DNA from: Azospirillum brasilense
GTDB lineage: Bacteria; Pseudomonadota; Alphaproteobacteria; Azospirillales; Azospirillaceae
DNA length: 64,000 bases
Assembly: GCF_007827795.1 (NCBI RefSeq)
Contig: NZ_VITI01000009.1
Location: forward strand, 150,329 to 214,328
Direction: 5' to 3'
Shown here one piece after another: positions 35,912 to 45,242 of this stretch (within the stretch, counting starts at the first letter, position 1; each line of letters opens with the position of its first letter). A program made the translations under genes and the position numbers. The notes under the pieces are model-generated. The model saw only the letters and a list, made by a program, of their open reading frames with translations. It was not told the DNA's origin and did not search any database.

Positions 35912-37012
35912 TTACTTGCCGGTCTTCACCTTGGTCCAGACGCGGGTGCGGGCCCGGTCGGTGGCCTGCTTGATCGACTTCAGGGCGAACAGCTTGACGG
36001 TGCTGTTCTCCGGCAGGAAGACGGCGGGGTTGGTCTTCACCGCTTCGTCGACCGACGCCAGCGAGGCCGGAACGGCGTTGGCGTAGCTGACCGTGTTGGA
36101 GATCGCGGCGGTGTTCGCCGGGTCCAGGATGAAGTTGATGTAGGCGTGCGCGCCCTCCTTGTTCGGCGCGTCGGCCGGAACGGCCAGCGTGTCCCACCAC
36201 ACCTGCACGCCTTCCTTCGGCGTGATGTACTCGACCTTCACGCCGTTCTTGGCTTCCTCGGCGCGGGCGGCACCCTGGATGGCATCGCCGTTGTAGGCCA
36301 TGACGACGCAGGCGTCGCCGCCCGCCAGGATGTTGATGTTCTGGCCGGTGACGAACTGCTTGATGTAGGGGCGGACCGCCAGCAGCGTCTTCTCGACCTT
36401 GTCCAGATCCTCCTTCTTCTCGGAGTTCGGATCGAGGCCGAGGTAGTTCAGCACCGACGGGATCACGTCGATGGCCGAATCCATCACGGTGATGCCGCAG
36501 GCCGCGACCTTCTTCGCCACCTCCGGCTTGAAGATCAGGTCCCAGCTGTCGAGCGGGACGTCGGGGGCGACGGCCTTGATCTTCTCCGGGATGATGGCGA
36601 TGCCGACCGTGCCGCCCAGATAGGGCACGGCGAACTTGTTGCCGGGGTCCGAGTTCTCGAGGAGCTTCAGAACCTTCGGATCGACGTTCTTCAGGTTCGG
36701 GATCTTCGCCTTGTCGAGCGGCGCCACGACCTTCGCCTGGATCATGCGCGACAGGGTCGGCTCGGCGGTCGGGACGATCACGTCGTAGCCCGACTTGCCG
36801 ACCAGCACCTTCTGCTCCAGCAGCTCAAGGCTGTCGTACAGATCCACCTTGGTGTCATAGCCGGTGGCCTTGGTGAAGTCCGCCAGCGTCGATTCGCCCA
36901 GATAGTCGTTCCAGATGTAGATGTTGACCGGCTTCTTGGCCTGGGCCAGCGCCGGGCCGGCGATGGCGATCGCCGCGACGGCGCCGATGACGCTGAGAGC
37001 GAAACGTTTCAT
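35912..37012 (-). CDS. potF: Putrescine-binding periplasmic protein, PotF type
   Basis: 366 aa periplasmic solute-binding protein. A signal sequence (residues 1-23, AGPALAQA) is followed by VNIYIWNDYLGESTLADF, the usual PotF/PotD start. It also has VPYLGGTVGIAI and NILAGGDACVVMAYNGDA, whose Asp and Trp residues line the polyamine site in PotF. First gene of the operon, with a promoter near 37122-37150. The 100-base gap to potG holds a stem-loop. Confidence 0.93.
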   Translation of the reverse strand: MKRFALSVIGAVAAIAIAGPALAQAKKPVNIYIWNDYLGESTLADFTKATGYDTKVDLYDSLELLEQKVLVGKSGYDVIVPTAEPTLSRMIQAKVVAPLDKAKIPNLKNVDPKVLKLLENSDPGNKFAVPYLGGTVGIAIIPEKIKAVAPDVPLDSWDLIFKPEVAKKVAACGITVMDSAIDVIPSVLNYLGLDPNSEKKEDLDKVEKTLLAVRPYIKQFVTGQNINILAGGDACVVMAYNGDAIQGAARAEEAKNGVKVEYITPKEGVQVWWDTLAVPADAPNKEGAHAYINFILDPANTAAISNTVSYANAVPASLASVDEAVKTNPAVFLPENSTVKLFALKSIKQATDRARTRVWTKVKTGK

Positions 37013-37121
37013 GCAGAAAGCCCCCGAATTCTGGATCGTTCGTCAGTTCGTGACTGGTCGACTTTTTTCCATTCGACGTGGGAGGCGGCGTGCGTCGCAC
37101 GGCGTCCCCGGCGCGAGCGCT

Positions 37122-37150
37122 ATTGCACTCACGGGGAGGTTGGTTGTCAA
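37122..37150 (-). promoter_or_regulatory. Probable promoter of the pot operon
   Basis: Minus-strand TTGACA (37150-37145), 17-base spacer, TGCAAT (37127-37122), about 110 bases before the potF start. The -35 is perfect and the -10 is 4 of 6. Confidence 0.55.
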
Positions 37151-37189
37151 CGGTTTGCGGGGGAACTGCGGGGTTTTGCGGAACGGAAA

Positions 37190-37222
37190 CGCCCCCTTCC
37201 GCGGCGGCGGCGGAAGGGGGCG
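37190..37222 (-). terminator. Terminator after the glutamine synthetase-like gene
   Basis: Twelve-bp perfect stem CGCCCCCTTCCG / CGGAAGGGGGCG, then TTT in the minus direction, just beyond the stop codon of the upstream gene. It insulates that gene from potF. Confidence 0.8.
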
Positions 37223-37231
37223 GAAAAATGC

Positions 37232-38575
37232 TCAAACGTTCAGCAGAAGATTCTCGCGTTCCCAGGAGCTGATCACCCGGTGATAGGCCTCGTACTCCGC
37301 CTCCTTCACGCAGGTCACCGCGTCCAGGAACTTCTCGCCGAGCACTTCCTTGAGCGGCTTGCAGGCGTTGAACTTCTGGAGCGCGTCGCCCTGGTGGCGC
37401 GGCAGGGTGAAGGCCAGCCGATAGGCGGACCCCTTCACCGGGTCCGTCGGCTCCAGCCCCTGGGCCATGCCGAGATAGCCGCAGGCCAGCGAGGCGGCGA
37501 TGGCAAGGTACGGATTCGCGTCGGCGCCGGCCACCCGGTTCTCCACCCGGCGCGAATCGGCGGGCGAGACGGGAACGCGCAGGCCGGTGGTCCGGTTGTC
37601 GCGGCCCCAATGCACGTTGATCGGCGCGTCGGAGTTCGGAACCAGCCGCCTGTAGGAGTTCACGTTCGGCGCCAGCAGCGGCATCGCGTGGGGCAGATAC
37701 TTCTGCAGCCCGGCGATGTGGGACATGAACAGCGGCGTGTCCGCCCCGTTGGCGTCGGAGAACAGGTTGCGCCCGGAATCCGCATCGACCACCGACTGGT
37801 GGATGTGCATCGCGCTGCCCGGCTCGTTCTGCATCGGCTTGGCCATGAAGGTGGCGTAGACCTGATGGCGCAGCGCCGCCTCGCGCGCCGTGCGCTTGAA
37901 CAGGAAGGCCTGGTCGGCCAGTTCCAGCGCGTCGCCGTGGTTGAAGTTGATCTCGATCTGCGCCGCCCCGGCCTCGTGGGTCAGGGTGTCGATGTCGATG
38001 TCCTGCGCCTCGCAGAAGTCGTAGACCATCTCGAAGATCGGATCGAACTCGTTCACCGCGTCGATGCCGAAGGCCTGCCGCCCGCTTTCCACGCGCCCGT
38101 TGCGGCCGACCGGCGGCACCAGCGGGTAGTCGGGGTCCTTGTTGACCTGGACGAGGAAGAACTCCAGCTCCGGCGCCACCATCGGCTTCCAGCCGCGCTC
38201 CTCGTAGAGCGACAGCACCCGCTTCAGGACATGGCGGGGGGAGAAGTTCACCGGGCTGCCGTCGGCGTAGACGCAGTCGGTGATGACCTGGGCGGTCGGC
38301 TCCTCGTACCAGGGGACGAAGCGGATCGTGCGCTCGTCCGGGATCATGTAGATGTCGGAATTCTCGTCCGAGGTGACGTTGTCGTCCTCCGGATACTCCC
38401 CGGTGACTGTCTGGACGAAGATCGCCTCGGGCAGCCGCAGACCGCGGTCGCGCAGGATGCGCAGGAACTTCTCGGCGGGCACGATCTTGCCGCGCGCGAT
38501 GCCCGACATGTCGGGCACGAGGCATTCCACTTCGGTGATGCGGTTCTTCTTGATGAAGTCTTCCATGAAACCCAT
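37232..38575 (-). CDS. Glutamine synthetase-family enzyme, probable gamma-glutamylputrescine synthetase
   Basis: 447 aa GS-fold ligase. It has PELEFFLVQ (metal Glu), EAGAAQIEINF (metal Glu), AMHIHQS (metal His and ATP), NSYRRLVPNSDAP and NRTTGLRVPV (Arg), and ENRVAGADANPYLAIAA. It lacks the adenylylation Tyr motif of true GlnA. Together with the potFGHI genes and the divergent DadA/PuuB-like oxidase it fits PuuA, ligating glutamate to putrescine; other GS-like amine ligases remain possible. Start ATG 38575; another ATG three codons later. No strong ribosome site is visible for either. Confidence 0.86.
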   Translation of the reverse strand: MGFMEDFIKKNRITEVECLVPDMSGIARGKIVPAEKFLRILRDRGLRLPEAIFVQTVTGEYPEDDNVTSDENSDIYMIPDERTIRFVPWYEEPTAQVITDCVYADGSPVNFSPRHVLKRVLSLYEERGWKPMVAPELEFFLVQVNKDPDYPLVPPVGRNGRVESGRQAFGIDAVNEFDPIFEMVYDFCEAQDIDIDTLTHEAGAAQIEINFNHGDALELADQAFLFKRTAREAALRHQVYATFMAKPMQNEPGSAMHIHQSVVDADSGRNLFSDANGADTPLFMSHIAGLQKYLPHAMPLLAPNVNSYRRLVPNSDAPINVHWGRDNRTTGLRVPVSPADSRRVENRVAGADANPYLAIAASLACGYLGMAQGLEPTDPVKGSAYRLAFTLPRHQGDALQKFNACKPLKEVLGEKFLDAVTCVKEAEYEAYHRVISSWERENLLLNV

Positions 38576-38740
38576 GAACGTATGGACCGCACCGGACGGT
38601 GGGCAGCCCCTCCCTGCTGTGAACGACCGCCTTACTATGATCCCGCACCCCCTCTTCGCGCCAGAGGGGAACAAAGATCCTGCCCATATGACCGCTGGAA
38701 TCATTGACGTGGCGGGGGTCCCTCCCCTAACTCGGCGGTC

Positions 38741-40023
38741 ATGCCCACACCATCCCACATCCGCTCGTGGTACGCCGACACCGCGACTCCGCATCCGCAG
38801 CACCCGGTGCTGGAGGACTCGCTGTCCTGCGACGTCTGCGTGGTCGGCGGCGGCTACACCGGGCTGATGACCGCACTGGAACTGGCCGAGCAGGGCTACG
38901 ACGTCGTTCTGCTGGAGGCCAACCGCGTCGGCTGGGGAGCGTCGGGCCGCAACGGCGGGCAGATCATCACCGGCTACAACAAGTCGATGAGCACCATCGA
39001 GCGCTGGGTCGGGGCGGAGGACGCCCGGCGCCTGTGGGACCTCGGCGAGGAGTCCAAGGCGCTGATCGCCGAGCGGGTGGCGAAGCACGCCATTCCCTGC
39101 GACCTCACCTGGGGCTTCGCCCACGCGGCGGTGAAGCCGCGCCACATGGACGACGTGGCGGCGATGGAGCGCGAGATGCGCGACCGCTACGGCTATGGGA
39201 AGGTCCGCGCGCTCGACCGCGAGGCCATACGGGCGGTGGTGCGCAGCGACGCCTATGTCGGCGGGCTGGCCGACGACGGAAGCGGGCACCTGCACCCGCT
39301 GAACTACGCGCTGGGCCTCGCCGACGCCGCCGCGCGGGCCGGCGTGCGCATCTTCGAGGACAGCCGCGTCACCGCCATCGACACCGGGGACCGCCCCGGC
39401 GCCACCACGGCGCGGGGGCGGGTGACGGCGCGCTTCCTCGTACTGGCCGGCAACGCCTATCTGGGGGCGCTGGCGCCGCGCCTGTCGGCCGTGGTGATGC
39501 CGGTCGCCACCTACATGATCGCCACCGAGCCGCTGGGCAAGGCGACCGCGGCCTCCCTGCTGCCGACCAACCTGGCGGTCAGCGACATGAACTTCGTGCT
39601 GAACTACTTCCGCCGCTCCGCCGACCACCGGCTGCTGTTCGGCGGCGGCGTCAGCTATTCCGGCCTGGACGCGCCGGGACTGAAGATCGCCATGCGGTCC
39701 AAGATGCTGGCGGTCTTCCCGCAGCTCCGTGGCGCCGCGGTCGATCATTTCTGGGGCGGCCACGTCGCCATCACCATGAACCGTATGCCGCAGGTCGGGC
39801 GGCTGACGCCGACCGTCTATTTCGCCCACGGCTATTCGGGCCACGGGGTGGCGCTGGCCGGGGAAGGGCCGGTCGGGTCATGGCGGAGGCGATCCGCGGC
39901 GCGGCGGAGCGGTTCGACGTGTTCGCCCGCGTGCCCCACCGGCCCTTCCCCGGCGGGCGGCGATTCCGCACACCCGCCCTTGTCCTCGCGATGCTCTGGT
40001 TCCGGCTGCGCGATCTGCTGTAA
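38741..40023 (+). pseudogene. FAD-dependent gamma-glutamylputrescine oxidase-like gene, frameshifted near its 3' end
   Basis: DAO-fold amine oxidase of the PuuB/OrdL kind: the FAD-binding CVVGGGYTGLMTALELA is followed by GWGASGRNGGQIITGYN, both family hallmarks, and later FAHGYSGHGVALAG. From that point the family end (AGRVMAEAIRGAAERFDVF...LWFRLRDLL) continues in another frame, starting at base 39868 and ending at 40023. The join needs a -1 or +2 shift between 39860 and 39868 (sequence GGGGAAGGGCC). Unshifted translation would run through the next gene to 40801 as nonsense. Either a sequencing error or a real disabling mutation. It is divergent from the GS-like gene and belongs to putrescine catabolism. 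Confidence 0.85.
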
Positions 40024-40058
40024 CCTGCCCGTCCCATTCCCGCTTCCGGTCCCCGCCC

Positions 40059-41054
40059 ATGTCCGATGTCCCCGATCCCGAAACCGGAAGCACGGAAGCC
40101 GATACCGAGGCGACGCCCGCGGCTCCGATGCGGGACACGCATTTCGACTTCGAACACAAGGTGTTCAGCCTTTCCGGGGCCTTCTTCTGCATCGACCCCT
40201 CGTCCAAGCAGCCGGTGCTCAACATCCTTCTGGGCGATCTGAAGGCCGCCCTGCCCTTCAACACGCTGATGGAATCCTTCGACATCAAGGAGGACAGCCG
40301 CGACTCCAAACTCCTGGACGTGGTGGAGAAGGGCTTGGCCTATGTGAAGCAGATCCGCCCCGGCGAGCAGATTCCGGGGGAGCTGCTGGACGGCCGCGCC
40401 TCGTGGTCGGTGGAGGAAAAGCACCGGAACATCGCGCGGGGCCGTCTGACCGTCCAACTCGTCTCCTCGATCTCCGGAACCGAGATGATCGTGGTGAAGG
40501 CCGACGAGCTGGAACAGATCGTCGAGGACCCACAGACCAAGCAGCGCGTCAAGGCCGCCTTCAAGGACATCGCGGCGAAGCTCGGCCTGAAGGACAATTA
40601 CGAGCAGTATCTGACCGACCGCATCGAGGATCTGACCCAGGAGTTGTCCTACATCGAGGCGTTGCGCGACCGCTTCAACGCGATCCGCGCCATCAGCGGC
40701 AAGCTGAACCGGCTGACCCAGATCTACCGGACCGACCGCACTTTGTGCAACGAGGTCGCGCGCATGCAAGGGCTGCTGACCAAGCCGCTGAAGGACTATG
40801 ACGCCGTCTTCGAGCAGGCGGACGCCCAGACCGGCGAGATCTTCGGCGCGCTGAAGTCCTTCGACACCACCGTGACCTTCATCCGCACAATCCGCGACGA
40901 TCTGAGGGCCCGGCTTTTGGAGTGGGAGGACATCCTTCAGGCCTGGGACTCCACGCCGGTGGAGAAGTCCACCGCCATAGAGCAGTTGCAGAAGCAGACT
41001 TACCGCTTCCTCGCCAACCGCTTCATGGAAACAAAGGTCTGGATTCGCAAGTAA
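40059..41054 (+). CDS. Conserved-looking coiled-coil protein of unknown function (331 aa)
   Basis: Soluble 331-aa protein. After an acidic, disordered N-terminus (about 1-25) there is a mixed domain with FDFEHKVFSLSGAFFCIDPS and NILLGDLKAALPFNTLMESF. A long helical, probably coiled-coil half (about 165-331) contains EDLTQELSYIEALRDRFNAI and ends FMETKVWIRK. There is no signal peptide or membrane segment and no recognised catalytic motif. It follows the oxidase gene by 35 bases. Codon use is like its neighbours. Function unknown; possibly a conserved Rhodospirillales family. Confidence 0.72.
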   Translation: MSDVPDPETGSTEADTEATPAAPMRDTHFDFEHKVFSLSGAFFCIDPSSKQPVLNILLGDLKAALPFNTLMESFDIKEDSRDSKLLDVVEKGLAYVKQIRPGEQIPGELLDGRASWSVEEKHRNIARGRLTVQLVSSISGTEMIVVKADELEQIVEDPQTKQRVKAAFKDIAAKLGLKDNYEQYLTDRIEDLTQELSYIEALRDRFNAIRAISGKLNRLTQIYRTDRTLCNEVARMQGLLTKPLKDYDAVFEQADAQTGEIFGALKSFDTTVTFIRTIRDDLRARLLEWEDILQAWDSTPVEKSTAIEQLQKQTYRFLANRFMETKVWIRK

Positions 41055-41199
41055 CCGGTTTCCTCGACATCCCCCTCCGTTGTCGTAGCCAGCCATTGGA
41101 ATGGCTGCGATGATTCAAATCGTCTCGTCACCGGAAGGGGAAATCGCGAAACGTCCCTCCATCCGCACCTTGACGGTGGCCGTCACGGAGGATGTAGCC

Positions 41200-42540
41200 A
41201 TGAAAGCAATCAAGCTGTCTTTATGGGGTATTTTAGCGCTTTTGACGGTTTTGTGGCTTGCCGCCGAGCCGAGTGTGTTTCTGGCAAGCAGCTTTTTCGG
41301 CCTTCGCGCCCAACTGGTTCAATACAGCGGCATCATCGCCATCGGATGTATGGGCGTGGCCATGATCCTGGCGCTGCGGCCGCGCTGGCCGGAGCCGTGG
41401 TTCGGTGGCCTCGACAAGATGTATCGCCTGCACAAGTGGCTGGGCATCGCCGCGCTCGTTGGTGCGATCATCCATTGGCTGTGGGCCCAGGGGCCGAAAT
41501 GGGCGGTCGGCTGGGGGTGGCTGGCCCGGCCGCAACGGGGACCGCGCGCCATTCCCGACAGTTCCCTTGAACAGTCGCTCCGGAGCCTGCGGGGCACCGC
41601 CGAATGGCTGGGCGAATGGGCCTTCTACGCGGTCGTGCTGCTCATCGCGCTGGCGCTGTTCAAGCGCCTTCCCTACCGCCTGTTCTTCAAGACGCACCGC
41701 CTGCTGGCTATTGCCTACCTCGTGCTGGTGTTCCACACCGTCGTGCTGACCGACTTCGACTATTGGAGTTCGCCGATCGGCTGGGTGATGGCGCTGCTGC
41801 TCGCCGCCAGCGTCTGGGCCGCCGCCGTCGTGCTTCTCGGCCGTGTCGCCGCCGACCGGCGGGTTCCGGGTGCGATCAGCGCCCTCCATTACTTTCCAGG
41901 CGTGCACACACTGGAGGTCGCGATCGACGTTCCACAGGGTTGGCCGGGCCACAAGGCGGGCCAATTCGCCTTCGCCACGTCGGACAGGGCGGAGGGTGCC
42001 CATCCCTACACCATCGCCTCGGCCTGGAACGACGCCGACCACCGCATCACCTTCGTGGTCAAGGAGTTGGGCGACCACACCCGGCGCCTGCGGGAGCGGC
42101 TGACGGTCGGTCAGGCGGTGACGGTGGAGGGGCCTTACGGGTGCTTCACCTTCGACGATTCCTGTCCGTACCAGATCTGGGTGGGCGGCGGCATCGGAGT
42201 CACGCCCTTCATCGCCCGTATGAAGTTCCTGGCGGCGAGCCCTGAACGACCACCGCAAACCGTCGACTTCTTCCACACCACCAGCGAATACGACGAGGAA
42301 GCGATTGCGAAGCTCACCGCCGACGCGGCGGCGGCGGGAGTTCGCCTCCACGTCCTGATGGACAAGCGCGACGGCCGCCTGGACGGCGGGCGCATCCGTG
42401 CGCTGGTGCCGGGCTGGCGTGACGCCAGCGTCTGGTTCTGCGGCCCGACGGGCTTCGGTCAGGCGCTGCGGCACGACTTCGCCGCCCACGGCCTGCCGGT
42501 GGAGCAGCGCTTCCACCAGGAACTCTTCGCGATGCGCTGA
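41200..42540 (+). CDS. Ferric-reductase-like transmembrane flavoprotein (NAD(P)H oxidoreductase)
   Basis: 446 aa. An N-terminal ferric-reductase membrane domain of about six helices has paired haem-ligand His candidates in RLHKWLGIAAL, AIIHWLW, KTHRLLAIAY and VFHTVVL. The C-terminal half is a ferredoxin-reductase module: FAD site HPYTIAS, VEGPYGCFTF, NAD site WVGGGIGVTPFIARM and the tail WFCGPTGFGQAL. It moves electrons from NAD(P)H across the inner membrane, perhaps for iron or copper reduction. ATG 41200 is preferred: ggagg lies 9 bases upstream and the first helix begins there; the frame is open to 41101. Confidence 0.88.
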   Translation: MKAIKLSLWGILALLTVLWLAAEPSVFLASSFFGLRAQLVQYSGIIAIGCMGVAMILALRPRWPEPWFGGLDKMYRLHKWLGIAALVGAIIHWLWAQGPKWAVGWGWLARPQRGPRAIPDSSLEQSLRSLRGTAEWLGEWAFYAVVLLIALALFKRLPYRLFFKTHRLLAIAYLVLVFHTVVLTDFDYWSSPIGWVMALLLAASVWAAAVVLLGRVAADRRVPGAISALHYFPGVHTLEVAIDVPQGWPGHKAGQFAFATSDRAEGAHPYTIASAWNDADHRITFVVKELGDHTRRLRERLTVGQAVTVEGPYGCFTFDDSCPYQIWVGGGIGVTPFIARMKFLAASPERPPQTVDFFHTTSEYDEEAIAKLTADAAAAGVRLHVLMDKRDGRLDGGRIRALVPGWRDASVWFCGPTGFGQALRHDFAAHGLPVEQRFHQELFAMR

Positions 42541-42551
42541 CTCCAGGAGCC

Positions 42552-43976
42552 TTACGCTTCCGGCTCGCGCAGCAGGGCGCCCTGGCGCAGCAGCTCGCGC
42601 TGGATGGCGCCGACCGGGATGTCGCGGGTGCGCTCGCCGCGCCGCGCCGCCATCGACGCGCAGACCCCGGCGGCCTGCCCCGTCGCCATGCAGGTGGGGG
42701 TCACCCGGTAGGAGGAATGGGCCTCGTGGCTGCCGGAGATGCAGCGTCCGGCCACCAGCAGCTTTTCCATCCCCTTGGGCAGCAGGGCGCGCATCGGCAC
42801 CTCGTACCATTCGCCGGAGGGCACGCGCTTCAGAACCGTGCCGCGGCCGGTCGGGCTGTGGATGTCCACCGGGTAGGTGCCGCGCGCGATGGCGTCCCTG
42901 AATTTCGCCGCTCCCAGCACGTCGTCGGCGGTCATGGCGTAGTCGCCGACGATGCGCCGCGTCTCGCGGATGCCGATGCCGGTGCCGGTCTGGCAGTTGT
43001 AGGCGTCGGCGAATCCGGGGGCGTACTTTCGCAGGAAATTCGCGATCTGCGCGGCCTGCCGGTGGCTTTCCCACTCCGCGCGGGTCAGGTCGAAGACGTT
43101 GGTGCCCAGCGCGCCGGTGACCCGCGTGCAGTTCAGGGCGATCTCTCCGGGATGGGTGGTGGCGAAGAACAGGATATCCTCGCGCGCCAGATCGAGGTCG
43201 CCGTTGGCGGTGGCCTTGGACACGAGATCCCACAGGCCGTGCACGCCGCGCCATTGCGTCGGGTGCTCCCGCACATAGCCGCTGAAGGCGTCGTGGTCGA
43301 ATCCGACCATGCGGAACATCAGCGTCATGGGCTGGGTCAGCCCGTCCTCCTCCCGCCCGACCTCGTAATCGCAGCCGGCCAGGGCTGCAATGTCGCCGTC
43401 CCCGGTGCAATCCACGATCACGTCGGCCTCGATCACCACCGGGCCGGATTTCGTCTCGAACACCACGGCATCGGGCTTCCCGGGCTCGCCGAGGACGGTG
43501 GAGGCGAAGGCGTGCAGCAGCACCTTCACGCCGGCTTCGTCCAGGATCTGCTGCGCGGTGACCTTGAGCACCTCCGGGTCGAAGGGGACGGTGAATCCGG
43601 TGTCCGGCGAGGGCGGAACAGCACCCTGGTTGGTGTAGAGGCGCCCCAGGAAGACGGCCAGCGCCCCGCCCACCACCGGTTCGCCGGGGCCGTGGTCCTG
43701 CGGCATCAGGCGCGTATTGTCGACCACCGCCACCGAACCGCGCTGGGTGTAGAAGCTCATCCAGGGCATGACGAGCGCCGCCGTGGCGTTGCCGCCGAGG
43801 AAGCCGTAGCGCTCCACCAGGATGGTGTCGGCCCCCGACTGGGCCGCTCCGATGGCCGCCCCCATGCCGGCCGGGCCGCCGCCGACGACGAGCACATGGC
43901 AGCGCGCCACCTTCATGGCGCGGCGCGGCGGCAGGGTGACCGATTCAGGGTTCGGGGGACAGGGCAGGACAGGCAA
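42552..43976 (-). CDS. FAD-dependent oxidoreductase (FAD_oxidored family)
   Basis: 474 aa flavoprotein. The dinucleotide-binding motif VLVVGGGPAGMGAAIGAAQSG begins near residue 28, followed by NATAALVMPWMSFYTQ, DCTGDGDIAALAGCDYE and the C-terminal FAD contact HSSYRVTPTCMATGQAAGV. The start is a TTG at 43976: aaggaga is ideally placed before it, whereas the later ATG (residue 21) has none. The substrate is unknown. It follows the pyruvyltransferase-like gene by 15 bases, so the two form one unit. Confidence 0.85.
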   Translation of the reverse strand: MPVLPCPPNPESVTLPPRRAMKVARCHVLVVGGGPAGMGAAIGAAQSGADTILVERYGFLGGNATAALVMPWMSFYTQRGSVAVVDNTRLMPQDHGPGEPVVGGALAVFLGRLYTNQGAVPPSPDTGFTVPFDPEVLKVTAQQILDEAGVKVLLHAFASTVLGEPGKPDAVVFETKSGPVVIEADVIVDCTGDGDIAALAGCDYEVGREEDGLTQPMTLMFRMVGFDHDAFSGYVREHPTQWRGVHGLWDLVSKATANGDLDLAREDILFFATTHPGEIALNCTRVTGALGTNVFDLTRAEWESHRQAAQIANFLRKYAPGFADAYNCQTGTGIGIRETRRIVGDYAMTADDVLGAAKFRDAIARGTYPVDIHSPTGRGTVLKRVPSGEWYEVPMRALLPKGMEKLLVAGRCISGSHEAHSSYRVTPTCMATGQAAGVCASMAARRGERTRDIPVGAIQRELLRQGALLREPEA

Positions 43977-43991
43977 GACTGTCTCCTTTCG

Positions 43992-45110
43992 TCATTCCGC
44001 GGCTTCGGCGCGCGGGGTCACCGTTTGCAGGGCCAGCGGTGCCGTCTCGCGGGCGCGCTCCATCAACACGGGAATCCGGTCGCGCAGCAGTCCCTTCTGC
44101 TCCGCGCGGTGGTCCCACAGCCGGTCGAGGTCCGCGAGGAAGGTCCCGGCGGTGGTGTGGGACACGGTCGCCCGCGGCTCCAGCCCCACCGAGGATAGGA
44201 AGTCCGACACCTTGGAGGCGTAGGGCAGCGCGATCAGCGGCGTGCCGGTGATCGCGGCGAAGATCAGGAAATGCAGCCGCATCCCCACCGCCATTTCGAA
44301 GTGATCCATCAGCCCGATGATCTGGCGCGGCGTGTAGCGGTATTGCAGCAGATGGGCGCGCTCCGAAACGGCCATGCGGCCCATCACCCGGTGCGCCTCC
44401 CGCACGTCGGCGCGTTCCATCGGGACGAACACCACATCGGCGCCGAAACGCTGCACGATGTAGTCCGCCGCCTCGGCCAGAAGCTGGTGGTAAGCCGCGT
44501 CGCTGAGTTCGGGAGCGGCGGCCCCCTGCTCGCGCACCGACAAGCCGACCAGAGGGCGCCCGCGCGGGATACCGGCCTCGGCCAGCATGTCCTCCGTGAA
44601 GGGCTCCGGCTTCAGCAGCAGCGCCGGATCGGCGGTGACCGTCACGGGGACCTGCACGCCGATCTCCTCGATCAGCCGCTTGGCGCTCGGTTCGCGGACG
44701 GTGATTCCGGTCATGCGGTCCAGCCCCTCGCGCACCGCGTCGCGCTCCACCCGGTCCTTCAGGGGGCCGACGCCGATCGCGAAGGTGTGGGTCGGCACCC
44801 CCAGCCTCTGCGCGATGGTGACCTCGCGCAGGTAGGTCTGCGCCTCGCTGTCATAGAGGATGCCACCGCCGCCCAGGAGGAGCAGGTCGAGCCGCTCGAC
44901 CTCCGGCGTGATCTCATCCTTCATGGCTTCCCGCGGGTTCAGAACGCGGTCCACCGCGTGGTTCTCGCGGGTGTGGGCGGCGTTGCGCGAGAAGACGACC
45001 ACCTCCACCCCCGGCACGGTGGCGCGCAACTGCTCGATGGCCGAGGTGAGGATCGCTTCGTCACCAAGATTGAGGCCGCCGTAAGACCCTGAAATGCCTA
45101 TGACCGTCAT
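43992..45110 (-). CDS. Polysaccharide pyruvyl transferase-family protein (CsaB-like)
   Basis: 372 aa; the N-terminal VIGISGSYGGLNLGDEAIL is the family signature. LLLGGGGILYD, FAIGVGPLKDR, VREPSAKRLIEEIG, HFEMAVGMRLHFLIFAAITG and a C-terminal coil follow. Members add ketal-pyruvate to cell-surface sugars using phosphoenolpyruvate, as CsaB does for secondary cell-wall polymer. ATG 45110 is chosen since the family begins there. It is co-transcribed with a FAD oxidoreductase. No glycosyltransferase lies in the window, so the acceptor sugar is unknown. Confidence 0.87.
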   Translation of the reverse strand: MTVIGISGSYGGLNLGDEAILTSAIEQLRATVPGVEVVVFSRNAAHTRENHAVDRVLNPREAMKDEITPEVERLDLLLLGGGGILYDSEAQTYLREVTIAQRLGVPTHTFAIGVGPLKDRVERDAVREGLDRMTGITVREPSAKRLIEEIGVQVPVTVTADPALLLKPEPFTEDMLAEAGIPRGRPLVGLSVREQGAAAPELSDAAYHQLLAEAADYIVQRFGADVVFVPMERADVREAHRVMGRMAVSERAHLLQYRYTPRQIIGLMDHFEMAVGMRLHFLIFAAITGTPLIALPYASKVSDFLSSVGLEPRATVSHTTAGTFLADLDRLWDHRAEQKGLLRDRIPVLMERARETAPLALQTVTPRAEAAE

Positions 45111-45242
45111 CCATACCCCCTGCCGCACCGAAGCCGTGCGCCTATGCCTTCGGGTGCAACCCGACCGACTGGCGAAGGTTCCGTGCGACCGGTATTCTTC
45201 CGTCGCGTTCGCCAGGCGTTCGACGGCAAGACAAGGACGACG

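Noticed and set aside
39870..40801. Open frame continuing the oxidase gene to 40801 as a 686-aa fusion
   Set aside because: After about 39868 the sequence is arginine/proline-rich nonsense that overlaps the well-supported gene at 40059. The family C-terminus continues in the other frame.
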